A DNA stretch of 64,000 nucleotides from an uncultured Prevotellaceae bacterium. Lineage in GTDB: Bacteria; Bacteroidota; Bacteroidia; Bacteroidales; Bacteroidaceae. Below the pieces are notes generated by a model. That model was not told the origin of the DNA and made no database searches. It was given only the letters and a program-made list of their open reading frames with translations. This document shows, one piece after another, positions 6,913 to 16,719 of the stretch. The stretch lies in contig CALFJG010000043.1 of the NCBI GenBank assembly GCA_937877625.1, positions 6,288-70,287 of the forward strand. Direction: 5' to 3'. The translations under genes were made by a program, and so were the position numbers. How positions within the stretch are numbered: the first letter of the stretch is position 1; each line of letters starts with the position of its first letter.

Positions 6913-7682
6913 CGCCGCGCGTGCCACCTTTTCTCTTTCCACTCACGCTGCACACCGATGTCGTTGCCTTCAGCACGCAGCGCGCTGGCGGCGTAAGCCG
7001 TGGCGAATACTCATCGTTCAACGTGTGCCACTACAACGGCGACGACCCACACCACGTTGCCACCAATCGCGCAGCCCTTGCACAATACCTACAAATTCCG
7101 GCCGGACATATCCTGTTGCCCCGCCAAACCCACTCCACGACGGTGCGCATCGTAACGGGCGGAGAAACAGCCGAGCAGTTAGACGGTGTGGATGCCGTAG
7201 TAACCTCTACCGCCGGGCTTTGCATCGGTGTAAGTACCGCCGACTGCATACCCCTGCTGCTCTACGATGCACGGCAACACATAGCAGCAGCGGTGCATGC
7301 CGGCTGGCGCGGCACACTCGGACGCATCGTGGCACACACCATAGAAACGATGCAGACACACTTCGGCACACAGCCCGCCGACCTCTACGCGGCAATAGGC
7401 CCCGGCATTAGCGGGGAAGCCTACGACGTGGGTGAGGAACTACCACAACAATTCGCCGAGGCCGGATTTCCTATAGAAGACATCGCCTATAAAACAAACA
7501 AACGCTGGCATCTTGACCTCCCCAAAGCCAACCGCTTGGAACTGCTGCGTCTGGGGCTCGCCGCCGACAAAGTATCCGACTGCAACATTTGTACCTATCA
7601 GCACAACGACCGATTTTTCAGCGCACGTCGCCAAGGCATTCACTCCGGACGCATATATACCGCTATTTGTCGCCGACCGTAG
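6909..7682 (+). CDS. pgeF: Peptidoglycan editing factor PgeF (multicopper polyphenol oxidase/laccase fold)
   Basis: A 257-residue member of the YfiH/PgeF (laccase-domain) family. ATG 6909 overlaps the obg stop. The metal or active-site motifs are present: RQTHSTTV, STADCIPLLL and HAGWRGTLGRIV (His, Cys, His), with GPGISGEAYDVG near the C terminus. Characterised members remove L-Ser-containing muropeptide precursors and some act on purine nucleosides. It is the last gene of the hpt-adk-obg-pgeF group and converges with the GH20 gene, with only 11 bases between stops. Confidence 0.92.
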   Translation: MTPRVPPFLFPLTLHTDVVAFSTQRAGGVSRGEYSSFNVCHYNGDDPHHVATNRAALAQYLQIPAGHILLPRQTHSTTVRIVTGGETAEQLDGVDAVVTSTAGLCIGVSTADCIPLLLYDARQHIAAAVHAGWRGTLGRIVAHTIETMQTHFGTQPADLYAAIGPGISGEAYDVGEELPQQFAEAGFPIEDIAYKTNKRWHLDLPKANRLELLRLGLAADKVSDCNICTYQHNDRFFSARRQGIHSGRIYTAICRRP

Positions 7683-7693
7683 GCAGTTCGTTT

Positions 7694-9757
7694 CTATGGC
7701 AAATAGTTCAACACGCTGAACTCGGTAATCGTACTCTTAAACTGTCCCGCACGTTGCAAAGGAAAAACAAGCGTACGTACGTGATACATCTTTGAGCCTT
7801 GGGAATAAACCTGCGGATACCAAATTTGCTCTCCGTCTAAATTGTCATTGTTCTGACCGCGTTGCGTGTTGCCGACCACCCGATAGCGATGCGCATCGTC
7901 GGCCACGAAGAGCGTTTCGCGCGTGAGTTCTTCCACCTTGTTGCCATCCACGCTAAGCACCACTTTGTCGGGCGTGCCATGAATGGTGAGACACACCTGC
8001 CTGTCGGCGGGCAGTCGGTAGTTGAACGTCTCAAGGTAGCCATCGCGCGCAAAGCCCAATTTCCCATCAATAGGGTCGGAAAGATAAAATGTGGCGTTTG
8101 GACTCTGGAAGAGTATAGTGCCTTTCTCCTCGGGCTTGACACTGACAGTGAACTGCACGGTATAGTCCCACCCTATCTCGCAGAGCGGCGTGCTGTCGTT
8201 GGGGTTTAGCACGGGCATATAGAGTACCTTCCGGCAGTCTTCGGCAGCTGGCACACCCGCCGTGCGCACACGCCCCAGTTCGTTCACGCCAGGAGCCTCA
8301 CTCAGTTGCAGACGCTGCGTGTTCCACACCGCATAAGGAATAGAAACTTCGCCACCGCTCCAACACTTCGCAGCAAGCGTCTGTAGCGCAGGCATCACGC
8401 GGTGGTGAATGTCCTTAACACTGATGCCATTCCCCGGATGGTCGTTCCACACCGCGAACATACCGCCCAGAATAGCCGAGTCGCCCTCAGCAAACACCTC
8501 GTTGCCGATGTGGGCAGGTGTCCAATTGTTATAAAGACGCTCGCTATTGAGATAATCGTAATAATAACCCGCTGCAGGCACGATGTACACGTCACCATCG
8601 GGGATGCTCACGAGTTTGTAGCCAAGGGCTTTCATATCGCTCGGCTTGGCGAAGCCGTTGTACCAACAATTCATCACCACACCATCGGCCTTGACAGGTG
8701 TCTGCCCCTTAGTATGCGTCAAAGCTCCCCACACAACAGCCGTTTTTCCGTAGTGTTCCACCAGACGAATGTAGTGGTCGGTAAAGGCACGGAACTGCTC
8801 CACGACTTCTTGGTTGGCATTGCTGTATTCATCGGTGCCGATACAAACACGCGGTCCGACGAACACAGGATTTTCACCTTCAAGATACTCCTTAAAGAGA
8901 TTGTCGAGGAAACTATATACCTCGGCACTACCAAGGTCTAAATGGTCGCTACCATATTGCTTGCTGGCGAGCGAGGGACGATAATGCGTGAAAGCAAGAC
9001 TATGGGCGGGTACATCTATTTCGGGAATAATCTCTACACCGCACGCAGCAGCCAGCGCAAATAGTTCGCGGAACTCCTGTTTCGTGTAACTGCCATCACG
9101 AGCCGTGAGGCCAGGATACGTGTCGCACTCAAGGCGGAAAGCAGACTGCGTGAGTTGCCAATCGTTGCCGAAATACTGCTTAAAACCATTGTCGTTTAGA
9201 TGCACTTGCAGGACATTCATTTTATAATATCCCATAATACGCACCAACTGTTTGAGATAATCCATCGGGATGTACTTGCGGCCACAATCAATCAAAAAGC
9301 CACGGTGCGCATATTGGGGGCGGTCGGTAAGCAGTCCGCACGGCACGGTATGCCCCGCCGTTTGCTCCATCATTTGCAAGAGGGTGCGTGTACCCCAATA
9401 GAGACCGGTCTCGGTAGGAGCCACAATCTCGGCTCTTTCGCCAATGCGTAATTGATAGCCCTCATCGCCGAGCGAACGCATATCTTCAGTACGTATCACA
9501 ACATCGCCGGGACGCTCCTTCCCGGAGACTACTTCAAAAGCCAAGCCCAGCAACAAACGCGCATCAAGCGTGAGGCGGTGGGCCACCTGCTGTGCCGCCT
9601 TATCCTTCTTAGGACAAACAATACGCCCCGTAGAGGCAAATACGCCCTCCGCAGCAGTCCAACCACTTACTTCGGGAATGGTGAACGGCTTCTCGCTCTG
9701 TGCCACAAGGTCGGCACACAAACAAATGGCGAACAACAGAAAAAGGATTTTTTTCAT
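7694..9757 (-). CDS. Glycoside hydrolase family 20 beta-N-acetylhexosaminidase, exported
   Basis: A 687-residue exported enzyme with an N-terminal signal peptide (MKKILFLLFAICLCADLVAQ). A GH20b-like domain covers about residues 25-140 (LRIGERAEIVAPTETGLYWGTRTLLQM). The catalytic TIM barrel then contains HRGFLIDCGRKYIPMDYLK, HLNDN and the Asp-Glu pair CIGTDEYSN. A C-terminal region (about 510-687) looks like a beta-sandwich. It would cleave terminal GlcNAc/GalNAc from glycans in the periplasm or at the cell surface. It starts 2 bases after the small upstream ORF and may be read from the clp operon. Confidence 0.92.
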   Translation of the reverse strand: MKKILFLLFAICLCADLVAQSEKPFTIPEVSGWTAAEGVFASTGRIVCPKKDKAAQQVAHRLTLDARLLLGLAFEVVSGKERPGDVVIRTEDMRSLGDEGYQLRIGERAEIVAPTETGLYWGTRTLLQMMEQTAGHTVPCGLLTDRPQYAHRGFLIDCGRKYIPMDYLKQLVRIMGYYKMNVLQVHLNDNGFKQYFGNDWQLTQSAFRLECDTYPGLTARDGSYTKQEFRELFALAAACGVEIIPEIDVPAHSLAFTHYRPSLASKQYGSDHLDLGSAEVYSFLDNLFKEYLEGENPVFVGPRVCIGTDEYSNANQEVVEQFRAFTDHYIRLVEHYGKTAVVWGALTHTKGQTPVKADGVVMNCWYNGFAKPSDMKALGYKLVSIPDGDVYIVPAAGYYYDYLNSERLYNNWTPAHIGNEVFAEGDSAILGGMFAVWNDHPGNGISVKDIHHRVMPALQTLAAKCWSGGEVSIPYAVWNTQRLQLSEAPGVNELGRVRTAGVPAAEDCRKVLYMPVLNPNDSTPLCEIGWDYTVQFTVSVKPEEKGTILFQSPNATFYLSDPIDGKLGFARDGYLETFNYRLPADRQVCLTIHGTPDKVVLSVDGNKVEELTRETLFVADDAHRYRVVGNTQRGQNNDNLDGEQIWYPQVYSQGSKMYHVRTLVFPLQRAGQFKSTITEFSVLNYLP

Positions 9758-9759
9758 AC

Positions 9760-9990
9760 TTACTTTGCGGTTTCTATTTGTGCTTTAAGGTCGAAAAGAT
9801 ACGCAATCTGGCGCGCAAACGTAGCGTTCTGCCCTTGCGAACGTGCTATATTTATGCAACGAGCCACAAACTTAGACACATCAACGATAGTCTCGCCTTT
9901 TGCCAGATGTGCCGTGGCAGGAAGATTGTCGGAGTGGGATTCAAACCAAGCAATGATTTGTTCTATTTCCTCGGAACGGTAAGAATTCAT
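9760..9990 (-). CDS. Small conserved protein, DUF6965-like
   Basis: A 76-residue soluble protein (MNSYRSEEIEQIIAWFESHSDNLP...). The pattern AWFESH...LAKGETIVDVSKFV...LFDLKAQI resembles small Bacteroidetes proteins I recall as DUF6965; this is not verified. No membrane segment or catalytic motif is visible. It lies 17 bases after clpX and 2 bases before the GH20 gene on the same strand, so it is likely cotranscribed with one or both. Function unknown. Confidence 0.7.
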   Translation of the reverse strand: MNSYRSEEIEQIIAWFESHSDNLPATAHLAKGETIVDVSKFVARCINIARSQGQNATFARQIAYLFDLKAQIETAK

Positions 9991-10007
9991 CGCAAAAAAG
10001 ATTCTTA

Positions 10008-11273
10008 TTATACGGGCGGGGCATACTTAGCCACTTGTTCGCGACAGTAATCTGCGGTAATAACCAATCGCCGATGACCCTTTTTGGGATCGGGAGCGTC
10101 GTACATCGCCTCGTTCATCACACGCTCGGTAATACTTCTAAGGCCGCGCGCACCAAGTTTGTAGGCAATAGCTTGATCTACGATATAGTCCAGCGCCTCT
10201 GGCTCAAAGACGAGTTCTACGCCGTCCATAGCAAGAAGTTTCGTGTACTGCTTCACAAGACTATTCTTTGGCTCAAGTAGTATCTTGTGCAAGGCTGATT
10301 TGTCGAGCGGTCGGAGCGAGGTAATGACAGGCAGGCGTCCTACAAGTTCGGGTATCAACCCAAAGGAACGCAAGTCTTGTGGCTCCACATAGCGCATAAG
10401 GTCATCGCTGTCAAGTTGGGCAGCAGTGCGTACGCTGTTGTAGCCCACGGTGTGCGAACCCAGCCGACGCGCTATGCGACGGTCTAAGCCCTCGAACGCA
10501 CCGCCACAAATAAAGAGTATCTCGCGGGTGTCGAGATGTACATATTCTTGATCGGGGTGTTTGCGCCCGCCTTTCGGGGGTACGTTGACAATACTTCCCT
10601 CTAAGAGTTTGAGCAACGATTGCTGGACACCCTCCCCGCCCACTTCGCGTGTGAGCGACGGGTTATCCTGCTTACGGGCTATCTTATCAATCTCGTCAAT
10701 AAAAACAATGCCGCATTGCGCCTGAGCCTCGTCGTAGTTGCACACTTGTAAGAGACGAGAAAGGATGCTCTCAACATCTTCGCCCACGTAGCCCGCCTCG
10801 GTGAACACCGTGGCATCAACAATGGTGAAAGGCACATTAAGCAAACGAGCTATGGTGCGCACGAGCAGGGTTTTTCCTGTCCCTGTGGGGCCGAGCATCA
10901 CAATGTTCGATTTCTCAAGTTCCACGTCATTGTCGTTGCCCGCGCCAGCTTCTTTCTGCTGCAAGCGTTTGTAATGGTTGTACACCGCTACGGCAAGGGT
11001 GCGTTTGGCATCGTCCTGGCCTATAACGTAATTGTCGAGAAAGGCCTTTATCTCCTGCGGGCGGGGGATGTTTGTGAGAACATTTTTAGTACTCCCGTTT
11101 GATGCGGGTGAGTGCTTAACCGCTGTGTTTCCGGAGGTGTTAAAGTCTAACACTGCAGCAGCTTGCTGCACACAGTCGGAACAAATGGCTCCCTTTAAGC
11201 CCGTAAGCATCATAGGCACTTCATCTTCGTAGCGTCCGCAAAACGAGCATTGCAGTTTTGTCTTCTTTGCCAT
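10008..11273 (-). CDS. clpX: ATP-dependent Clp protease ATP-binding subunit ClpX
   Basis: A 421-residue AAA+ unfoldase that feeds substrates to ClpP. The N-terminal zinc-binding domain has [11 protein letters not shown]...ICSDC (residues 10-40). Walker A is GPTGTGKT, Walker B is [11 protein letters not shown], and the pore loop GYVGEDVE and sensor region RRIARRLG are present. It ends with a conserved small domain, [22 protein letters not shown]. It lies 15 bases after clpP and with tig forms the classic tig-clpP-clpX order. Confidence 0.97.
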   Translation of the reverse strand: MAKKTKLQCSFCGRYEDEVPMMLTGLKGAICSDCVQQAAAVLDFNTSGNTAVKHSPASNGSTKNVLTNIPRPQEIKAFLDNYVIGQDDAKRTLAVAVYNHYKRLQQKEAGAGNDNDVELEKSNIVMLGPTGTGKTLLVRTIARLLNVPFTIVDATVFTEAGYVGEDVESILSRLLQVCNYDEAQAQCGIVFIDEIDKIARKQDNPSLTREVGGEGVQQSLLKLLEGSIVNVPPKGGRKHPDQEYVHLDTREILFICGGAFEGLDRRIARRLGSHTVGYNSVRTAAQLDSDDLMRYVEPQDLRSFGLIPELVGRLPVITSLRPLDKSALHKILLEPKNSLVKQYTKLLAMDGVELVFEPEALDYIVDQAIAYKLGARGLRSITERVMNEAMYDAPDPKKGHRRLVITADYCREQVAKYAPPV

Positions 11274-11288
11274 CAGTAAAAATAATTA

Positions 11289-11966
11289 TCAGCCCTTTGT
11301 TTCCGTCTTAAGTAGCACACGGTCAACCATACCGTATTCTTGTGCTTCTTGCGCTGTCATCCAGTAGTCGCGGTCGCTGTCGACCCACACTTTGTTGAAG
11401 TCGGTATGCGAGTGATTAGCAATGATGGTATAGAGTTCCTTTTTGAGTTTTTGGATTTCGCGTGCAGTGATTTCTATGTCGCTGGCCTGACCTTGTGCGC
11501 CACCCATCGGCTGGTGTATCATCACACGGCTGTGAGTGAGCGCGCTACGTTTGCCCTCCTCGCCAGCCACAAGCAACACAGCAGCCATTGAAGCGGCCAT
11601 ACCCGTGCAAATCGTGGCCACGGGCGACTGAATAAACTGCATCGTGTCGTAGATACCCAGACCGGCATAGACGCTGCCGCCCGGTGAGTTGATATAGATG
11701 CTGATGTCTTTGCCAGGCTCGGTGCTGTCGAGGTATAGCAACTGGGCTTGGAGCGTATTGGCAGTATAGTCGTCAATTTCTGTGCCGAGAAAAATGATGC
11801 GATCCATCATAAGGCGCGAGAAAACGTCCATCTGTGTGACGTTAAGTTGGCGCTCCTCCAAAATATAAGGGTTGAGGTAGCGGTTCTGTGCGCTGATAAC
11901 ATTGTCAAGAGCTAAACTATCAATACGCGTGTGTGATGTGGCAAATTTCTTAAAGTCTCTTCTCAT
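11289..11966 (-). CDS. clpP: ATP-dependent Clp protease proteolytic subunit
   Basis: A 225-residue serine protease that assembles into the ClpP tetradecamer. The catalytic Ser lies in TGMAASMAAVLL, the His in SRVMIHQPMGGAQGQASD, and the Asp in SDRDYWMTAQEA. The N terminus has about 30 residues before the mature protease, as in other Bacteroidetes ClpP. It is followed by clpX after 15 bases. The 152-base gap to tig holds a candidate promoter of its own and inverted repeats, so clpP-clpX may be expressed independently of tig. Confidence 0.96.
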   Translation of the reverse strand: MRRDFKKFATSHTRIDSLALDNVISAQNRYLNPYILEERQLNVTQMDVFSRLMMDRIIFLGTEIDDYTANTLQAQLLYLDSTEPGKDISIYINSPGGSVYAGLGIYDTMQFIQSPVATICTGMAASMAAVLLVAGEEGKRSALTHSRVMIHQPMGGAQGQASDIEITAREIQKLKKELYTIIANHSHTDFNKVWVDSDRDYWMTAQEAQEYGMVDRVLLKTETKG

Positions 11967-12014
11967 AATAATTCTTGGAGAGGAATAAAAGGATTAACGT
12001 TGGATTGAAAAAAA

Positions 12015-12087
12015 GTCTCACGCGGTTGCGACCTTTCAAAGCGCAAAAATAGCATTTTGACGCTTCTTGGTCTCATCCGCGTGAGAC
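12015..12087 (-). promoter_or_regulatory. Candidate clpP promoter flanked by GTCTCA/TGAGAC repeats
   Basis: On the minus strand TATTTTTG (plus 12044-12051) fits the -7 consensus. The 11-base sequence GTCTCACGCGG at 12015-12025 is the exact reverse complement of CCGCGTGAGAC at 12077-12087. The latter is itself half of the palindrome GTCTCA-TCCGCG-TGAGAC at 12070-12087. The arrangement around a promoter suggests operators for a stress regulator, but no known regulator is recognised. Confidence 0.45.
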
Positions 12088-12118
12088 ATTAATGCTAAAA
12101 TCGTGCCAACAGGGACAA

Positions 12119-13477
12119 CTATTCCTTTTCAAAGAGTTTATTGAACTCTTCAAGCGACACTTCCTTGTGGTTGAGTGTCACCACGTTTTTTAGTGCAGAA
12201 GAAAGTTTCGTGTCTATTGTACGTGCTACGAGGCTTTTACGCTGGTTTTCATCGGAGAGTAAGTTGTCGGCATAGGGGGTGAGATATTCATCGGGTATAT
12301 TCGACATACCATACTGTGCGAACTGGAAACGTGCGGCCTGTATAGCCATGGCACGGAGCTCATTGGGTTCCACTTTCACGCTTGTTTGCTCAATGAGCTT
12401 GGAGCGCATCAAGTGCCACTGCAACTCTGCCAGGTTCTTGTCGAACTCTTGGTCTATCTTTTCGGCCTCTTTCTCATCATTGGATGCCTTGAGGATACGA
12501 CGCAACAGGTCTTCGTCGAACTGAAGTTTTCCTACACGCTTCTCAAGATACTCACGCACATCAAGAAGTAGGCGATAGTCGCTATCGGCAGCAAACTGCT
12601 GCGTGAGTTCTTCCTTAATGCGTGCACGGAACTCCTCCTCGCTCTTCACAGCATCCTTGCCATAAATCTGGTCAAACAACTCTTGATCTACCTCGTGCGG
12701 CTTCATACGCGAGATGTCGGTGATGGTAAACATAAAGTCGCCCGTATGTGTCGCAGCCTCCTCTTTCGGGAGTTTCATTATCGCACCAAGTTCGGCCTCG
12801 TTGCCACTATTGGCTTTCGATGGATTGAAAATAATGGCATCGCCTTTCTTTGCTCCTTCAAAATATGCCTTCTGGTCATCGGCTTTGAAGTATTTGGGCA
12901 TCAGAGATACCTCATCGGCGGTTACACCACCCTCCTTCGGAGCATTGGCCTCGTCAAGTTCACAGATGTTGCCACGAAGCACATCGCCATCTTCGTATTC
13001 GTTAGCCTCAACGGGGTGAACGGCACGCTGTTGAAAACCTTTTACTTGTTCATCTACACGCTCGTCGGTGACAGCTATGTCGTAGTACGGGATTTTGTCC
13101 TTCGATGTAAGCGTGGCATCAAACTCCGGCTCCAAAGCCACATCAAATCGGAAAGTAAAGTTGTCCTGCTTCTCAATACTTTGGGGCTCCTGAGTTTCAT
13201 CGGGCAATGGCTGTCCGAGTACAGGGAGCTTCTCCTGACGGATATGGTCAAAAAGAGCCTTTGTCACTACTTTGTCCACCTCCTCGGCCTTAATTGAGGA
13301 GCCAACACGTTTCTTAATAATTCCCATAGGCACTTGACCAAGACGGAAGCCAGGCATCTGGGCTTTTTTTCTATAATCTTTAAGAGCTTTCTCTACTTGA
13401 GGCGCATAGTCATTAAGCTCAATGCTTACTACAACGACACCGCGCTGAGCCGTGGGCTTTTCAAGCGTTACTTTCAT
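12119..13477 (-). CDS. tig: Trigger factor (ribosome-associated chaperone)
   Basis: A 452-residue protein aligned with trigger factor across its length. The N-terminal ribosome-binding domain shows the signature as GFRLGQVPMGIIKKRVG (residues 43-59). A weak FKBP-like middle domain follows, then a long helical C-terminal chaperone domain. The divergent PPIase region is typical of Bacteroidetes. It precedes clpP and clpX on the same strand. The -7 box TATCTTTG on the minus strand (plus 13522-13529) lies 45 bases before the start. Confidence 0.94.
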   Translation of the reverse strand: MKVTLEKPTAQRGVVVVSIELNDYAPQVEKALKDYRKKAQMPGFRLGQVPMGIIKKRVGSSIKAEEVDKVVTKALFDHIRQEKLPVLGQPLPDETQEPQSIEKQDNFTFRFDVALEPEFDATLTSKDKIPYYDIAVTDERVDEQVKGFQQRAVHPVEANEYEDGDVLRGNICELDEANAPKEGGVTADEVSLMPKYFKADDQKAYFEGAKKGDAIIFNPSKANSGNEAELGAIMKLPKEEAATHTGDFMFTITDISRMKPHEVDQELFDQIYGKDAVKSEEEFRARIKEELTQQFAADSDYRLLLDVREYLEKRVGKLQFDEDLLRRILKASNDEKEAEKIDQEFDKNLAELQWHLMRSKLIEQTSVKVEPNELRAMAIQAARFQFAQYGMSNIPDEYLTPYADNLLSDENQRKSLVARTIDTKLSSALKNVVTLNHKEVSLEEFNKLFEKE

Positions 13478-13521
13478 AAAATTTGCTTACTTTCTTATGT
13501 TTGGTCGTAAAAATTTGGCTG

Positions 13522-13529
13522 CAAAGATA
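13522..13529 (-). promoter_or_regulatory. -7 box for tig
   Basis: TATCTTTG on the minus strand fits TAnnTTTG and is suitably placed before tig. The diverging symporter gene has its own -7 box at 13635-13642. Confidence 0.55.
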
Positions 13530-13634
13530 ACTTTTTTTGATAAACTATATACTAAGTAGAGATTTCAACACTGATTTTTTAGCCAAGCAAGCAAGTTTTT
13601 TAACGATAGTTGATACAAAAAGGGTGTACCCTTG

Positions 13635-13642
13635 TAACTTTG
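13635..13642 (+). promoter_or_regulatory. -7 box for the Na/phosphate symporter gene
   Basis: TAACTTTG matches the consensus and lies 45 bases before ATG 13688. Confidence 0.55.
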
Positions 13643-13687
13643 TGACGTCAAAGCACTTTGCACTTCACACTTAAATCAATAATTTTT

Positions 13688-15382
13688 ATGTCGGTATTGA
13701 TTATCCTTAAACTGCTCGGCTCACTGGCTTTACTGATGTTCGGTATGAAATCAATGAGCGAGAGTTTGCAGAAAATGGCTGGTCCGCAGTTGCGCCACGT
13801 GTTGGGTGCGATGACCACCAACCGCTTCACAGGCATGCTCACCGGTATGTTTGTCACCGCCGCTGTGCAGTCGAGTACAGCAACCACGCTAATGACCGTA
13901 TCGTTTGTTAACGCTGGGTTGCTCACCCTCGTGCAGGCCATCAGCGTGATTATGGGGGCACACATCGGAACTACCGTAACGGCGTGGATTATGTCGCTGG
14001 GCTTTGGCTTTAACATTGGCGACTTTGTGTGGCCAGCATTCTTTATCGGCATTATCCTCACGTATATGAAGCGCCGCCGTGTGGGAGGCGACTTCCTCTT
14101 TGGTGTGGCATTCCTCTTCCTCGGTCTCACCACACTCAAAGAAACGGGTTCCGACCTTGTGGTAAACGACACGAGCGGTGCTATTCAGAGTTTCTTCGCC
14201 AACTTCAACGAGCCGTCCATTTGGAACTCTTTGTTCTTCCTCTTTATGGGTACGGTACTCACACTCTGCGTGCAGTCATCGGCAGCAATTATGGCTATCA
14301 CCATGACGCTTTGCTCCACTGGCGTACTCCATATAGACCAAGGCATTATGCTTGTGCTGGGCGAGAACATAGGCACGACTATCACGTCAAACATCGTGGC
14401 GATGACGGCCAACACACAAGCACGACGCGCCGCCTTTGCCCATATGAGCATCAACGTTATAGGCGTGTTGTGGGTGCTTATCTTGCTGAAGCCTTTCTTT
14501 GGTGTCGTATGCGCCCTCATAGGTTTTGACAAAGGAATGCCTTCCACCGACCCCAACTTCCCCGTACAAGCCTCTATGGTACTCGCGGCGTTCCACAGTG
14601 CTTTCAACATATCAAACACCATACTACTTATCTGGTTCGTGCCGCAGATAGAGAAATTTGTATGCCGTGTGATTAAGCCCAAGAAAGCCACCGAAGAAGA
14701 GGAAGATTCCAAACTCCAATTCATTACCGGCGGTATGCTTGAAACGCCCGAGCTCTCCCTGCTCGCCGCACAAAAAGAAATATCTTCCTTTGGCGAACGT
14801 ATGCAGCGAATGTTTGGTATCTGTAAGACCTTGCTTGACTTAAAGAACGAGGACTTTGTGAAACAATACACGCGCATTCAGAAGTACGAAGCCATAAGCG
14901 ACAATATGGAGATAGAGATTGCTAAATATCTTGACGAAGTAAGCGAGGCACGCCTCTCGCCCGAGTCAAAAGACAAAATTCGTTCTATGCTACGCCAGAT
15001 AAGCGAATTGGAAAGCGTCGGCGACTCGTGCTTCAACATTGCTCGCACGATAAATCGCAAACTTGCCGGCAACGAACACTTCACCGATGCTCAAAAACAA
15101 CACATGCACCAGATGTTCCTGCTCGTAGATGCCAGCATTGAACAGATGAACCGTTTGCTCTCCGGACGTAAGAGTGATTTCGACATCAATCGTTCCTACA
15201 ACATAGAGCACGAGATCAACAACTACCGCGACCAACTCCGCTCGCAAAACATACTTGATATTGATGCCCACCTATATAATTATGCCATCGGCACGATGTA
15301 TATGGATGTGATTAGCGAATGTGAGAAACTTGGCGACTACATCATCAACGTTATCCAAGCGCGTATGGGTAGGCGCTCATAG
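13688..15382 (+). CDS. Na/Pi cotransporter family protein with PhoU-like C-terminal domain
   Basis: A 564-residue inner-membrane protein. The N-terminal half is strongly hydrophobic, with the duplicated PF02690 signature: FVTAAVQSSTATTLMTVSFVNAG near residues 55-77, and LCVQSSAAIMAITMTLCSTG near 195-215. The QSS motifs are those of sodium-phosphate symporters. After about residue 345 the protein turns soluble and helical (PhoU-like), suggesting flux control or a partner protein. ATG 13688 is preferred over an upstream in-frame TTG. The histidine kinase gene follows after 25 bases. Confidence 0.9.
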   Translation: MSVLIILKLLGSLALLMFGMKSMSESLQKMAGPQLRHVLGAMTTNRFTGMLTGMFVTAAVQSSTATTLMTVSFVNAGLLTLVQAISVIMGAHIGTTVTAWIMSLGFGFNIGDFVWPAFFIGIILTYMKRRRVGGDFLFGVAFLFLGLTTLKETGSDLVVNDTSGAIQSFFANFNEPSIWNSLFFLFMGTVLTLCVQSSAAIMAITMTLCSTGVLHIDQGIMLVLGENIGTTITSNIVAMTANTQARRAAFAHMSINVIGVLWVLILLKPFFGVVCALIGFDKGMPSTDPNFPVQASMVLAAFHSAFNISNTILLIWFVPQIEKFVCRVIKPKKATEEEEDSKLQFITGGMLETPELSLLAAQKEISSFGERMQRMFGICKTLLDLKNEDFVKQYTRIQKYEAISDNMEIEIAKYLDEVSEARLSPESKDKIRSMLRQISELESVGDSCFNIARTINRKLAGNEHFTDAQKQHMHQMFLLVDASIEQMNRLLSGRKSDFDINRSYNIEHEINNYRDQLRSQNILDIDAHLYNYAIGTMYMDVISECEKLGDYIINVIQARMGRRS

Positions 15383-15407
15383 AACAATCCCCCCCACTCC
15401 ACTTTTT

Positions 15408-16625
15408 ATGCGTTGGACAGACCGCCTCCAAAGCGTCAAGATAGTCCTTGTTACCGCCGCAGTAATTATTGTGGCGGCTTCACTTATGGTGTCCTACAGC
15501 CTCACACGCGACCTCCAAGAGGAGGAGCGACGCAGTATGGGCGTATGGGCTGAGGCTATGCGCGCTATGGTGGAAGCCGATGCCGACACCGATCTCTCGC
15601 TGGTGCTTAAGGTGATGGAAAGCAACCACACCATCCCCGTTATTGTCCTTGACGAAGCGGACGAAGTGGTAGAGTGTCGCAACGTTGATTTCTCCAGGCA
15701 TGAGTTAGCCGATAGCGTGGCATCGGTGAAACAACGCGCTCGCGATATGCGTGCCGAGGGGAATATCTTGCGCTTAGAACTGGGGAAGACAGAAAGTGGC
15801 GAAAGCCTTGGCACACTACAGATATGCTACGGCGAGAGTCTAATGCTCAAACGGCTCGCCCGCTATCCTTATGTACAACTGGGCGTAATGGCGTTGTTCC
15901 TCGCCATTGCTTTCTTTGCCATCCTCTCCTCCAAGCGCGCCGAGCAAAATCGCGTATGGGTAGGCCTCTCACGCGAAACAGCCCACCAACTCGGCACACC
16001 GATTAGTAGCCTGCTGGCCTGGCTACAAATCCTGCGCGACACCTATCCCGACGAGACGATGATTTCCGAAATGGAGACCGATGTGGCACGCCTTCGGTTG
16101 GTAGCCGACCGTTTTTCTAAAATTGGTAGCCGTCCGGAATTGGTTCCCGAGCCGCTTGCCGACATCCTGCGTACCACCGCCGACTATATGCAGCGTCGCG
16201 CCCCCGAACGCGTATCGCTTAGCCTACGTATCGAGCCCGAGGCCACCGAGGTGCGTGCTATGCTCTGCGCACCGCTCTATCAGTGGGTGCTTGAAAACCT
16301 CGTGCGTAACGCTATTGACGCGTTGCCGGATGGTATGGGACGCATAGGGCTGAGACTGGCTGTTAGGCAAGGACGTGCGCTTATCCTCGTTACCGACACC
16401 GGCAAGGGTATTCCCAAGAAAGACTTCAAAAATGTGTTTCGTCCCGGCTTCACCACGAAAAAACGCGGATGGGGACTCGGCCTGTCGCTCGCCAAACGCA
16501 TCATTGAAGAATACCACAACGGACGTATCTATGTACGCGATAGCCAATTGGGACACGGCACCACCTTTGCTATCGAAACAGTTCTTCTCTCCGAAACAAA
16601 CAACACGCCGCAAGGCGAAGCATAA
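15408..16625 (+). CDS. Membrane sensor histidine kinase
   Basis: A 405-residue kinase. Two transmembrane segments (about residues 10-32 and 162-182) enclose a periplasmic sensor loop. The cytoplasmic part has an H-box GLSRETAHQLGTPISSLLAW (His near 197), N-box LENLVRNAIDALP, G1 DTGKGIPKKD and G2 GWGLGLSLAKRI. No response-regulator gene is adjacent, so the partner lies elsewhere. It follows the phosphate-type symporter by 25 bases and may be cotranscribed with it. Start ATG 15408 gives a clean N-terminal membrane anchor. Confidence 0.9.
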   Translation: MRWTDRLQSVKIVLVTAAVIIVAASLMVSYSLTRDLQEEERRSMGVWAEAMRAMVEADADTDLSLVLKVMESNHTIPVIVLDEADEVVECRNVDFSRHELADSVASVKQRARDMRAEGNILRLELGKTESGESLGTLQICYGESLMLKRLARYPYVQLGVMALFLAIAFFAILSSKRAEQNRVWVGLSRETAHQLGTPISSLLAWLQILRDTYPDETMISEMETDVARLRLVADRFSKIGSRPELVPEPLADILRTTADYMQRRAPERVSLSLRIEPEATEVRAMLCAPLYQWVLENLVRNAIDALPDGMGRIGLRLAVRQGRALILVTDTGKGIPKKDFKNVFRPGFTTKKRGWGLGLSLAKRIIEEYHNGRIYVRDSQLGHGTTFAIETVLLSETNNTPQGEA

Positions 16626-16719
16626 TGTACGCACACAACTTTAGCGACTTGAAGTCAAAAAATTGCTCAAGAATAGCCGAAGAGCAGTTCAAGGTTTATT
16701 TATAACGGTTATAGAAACT

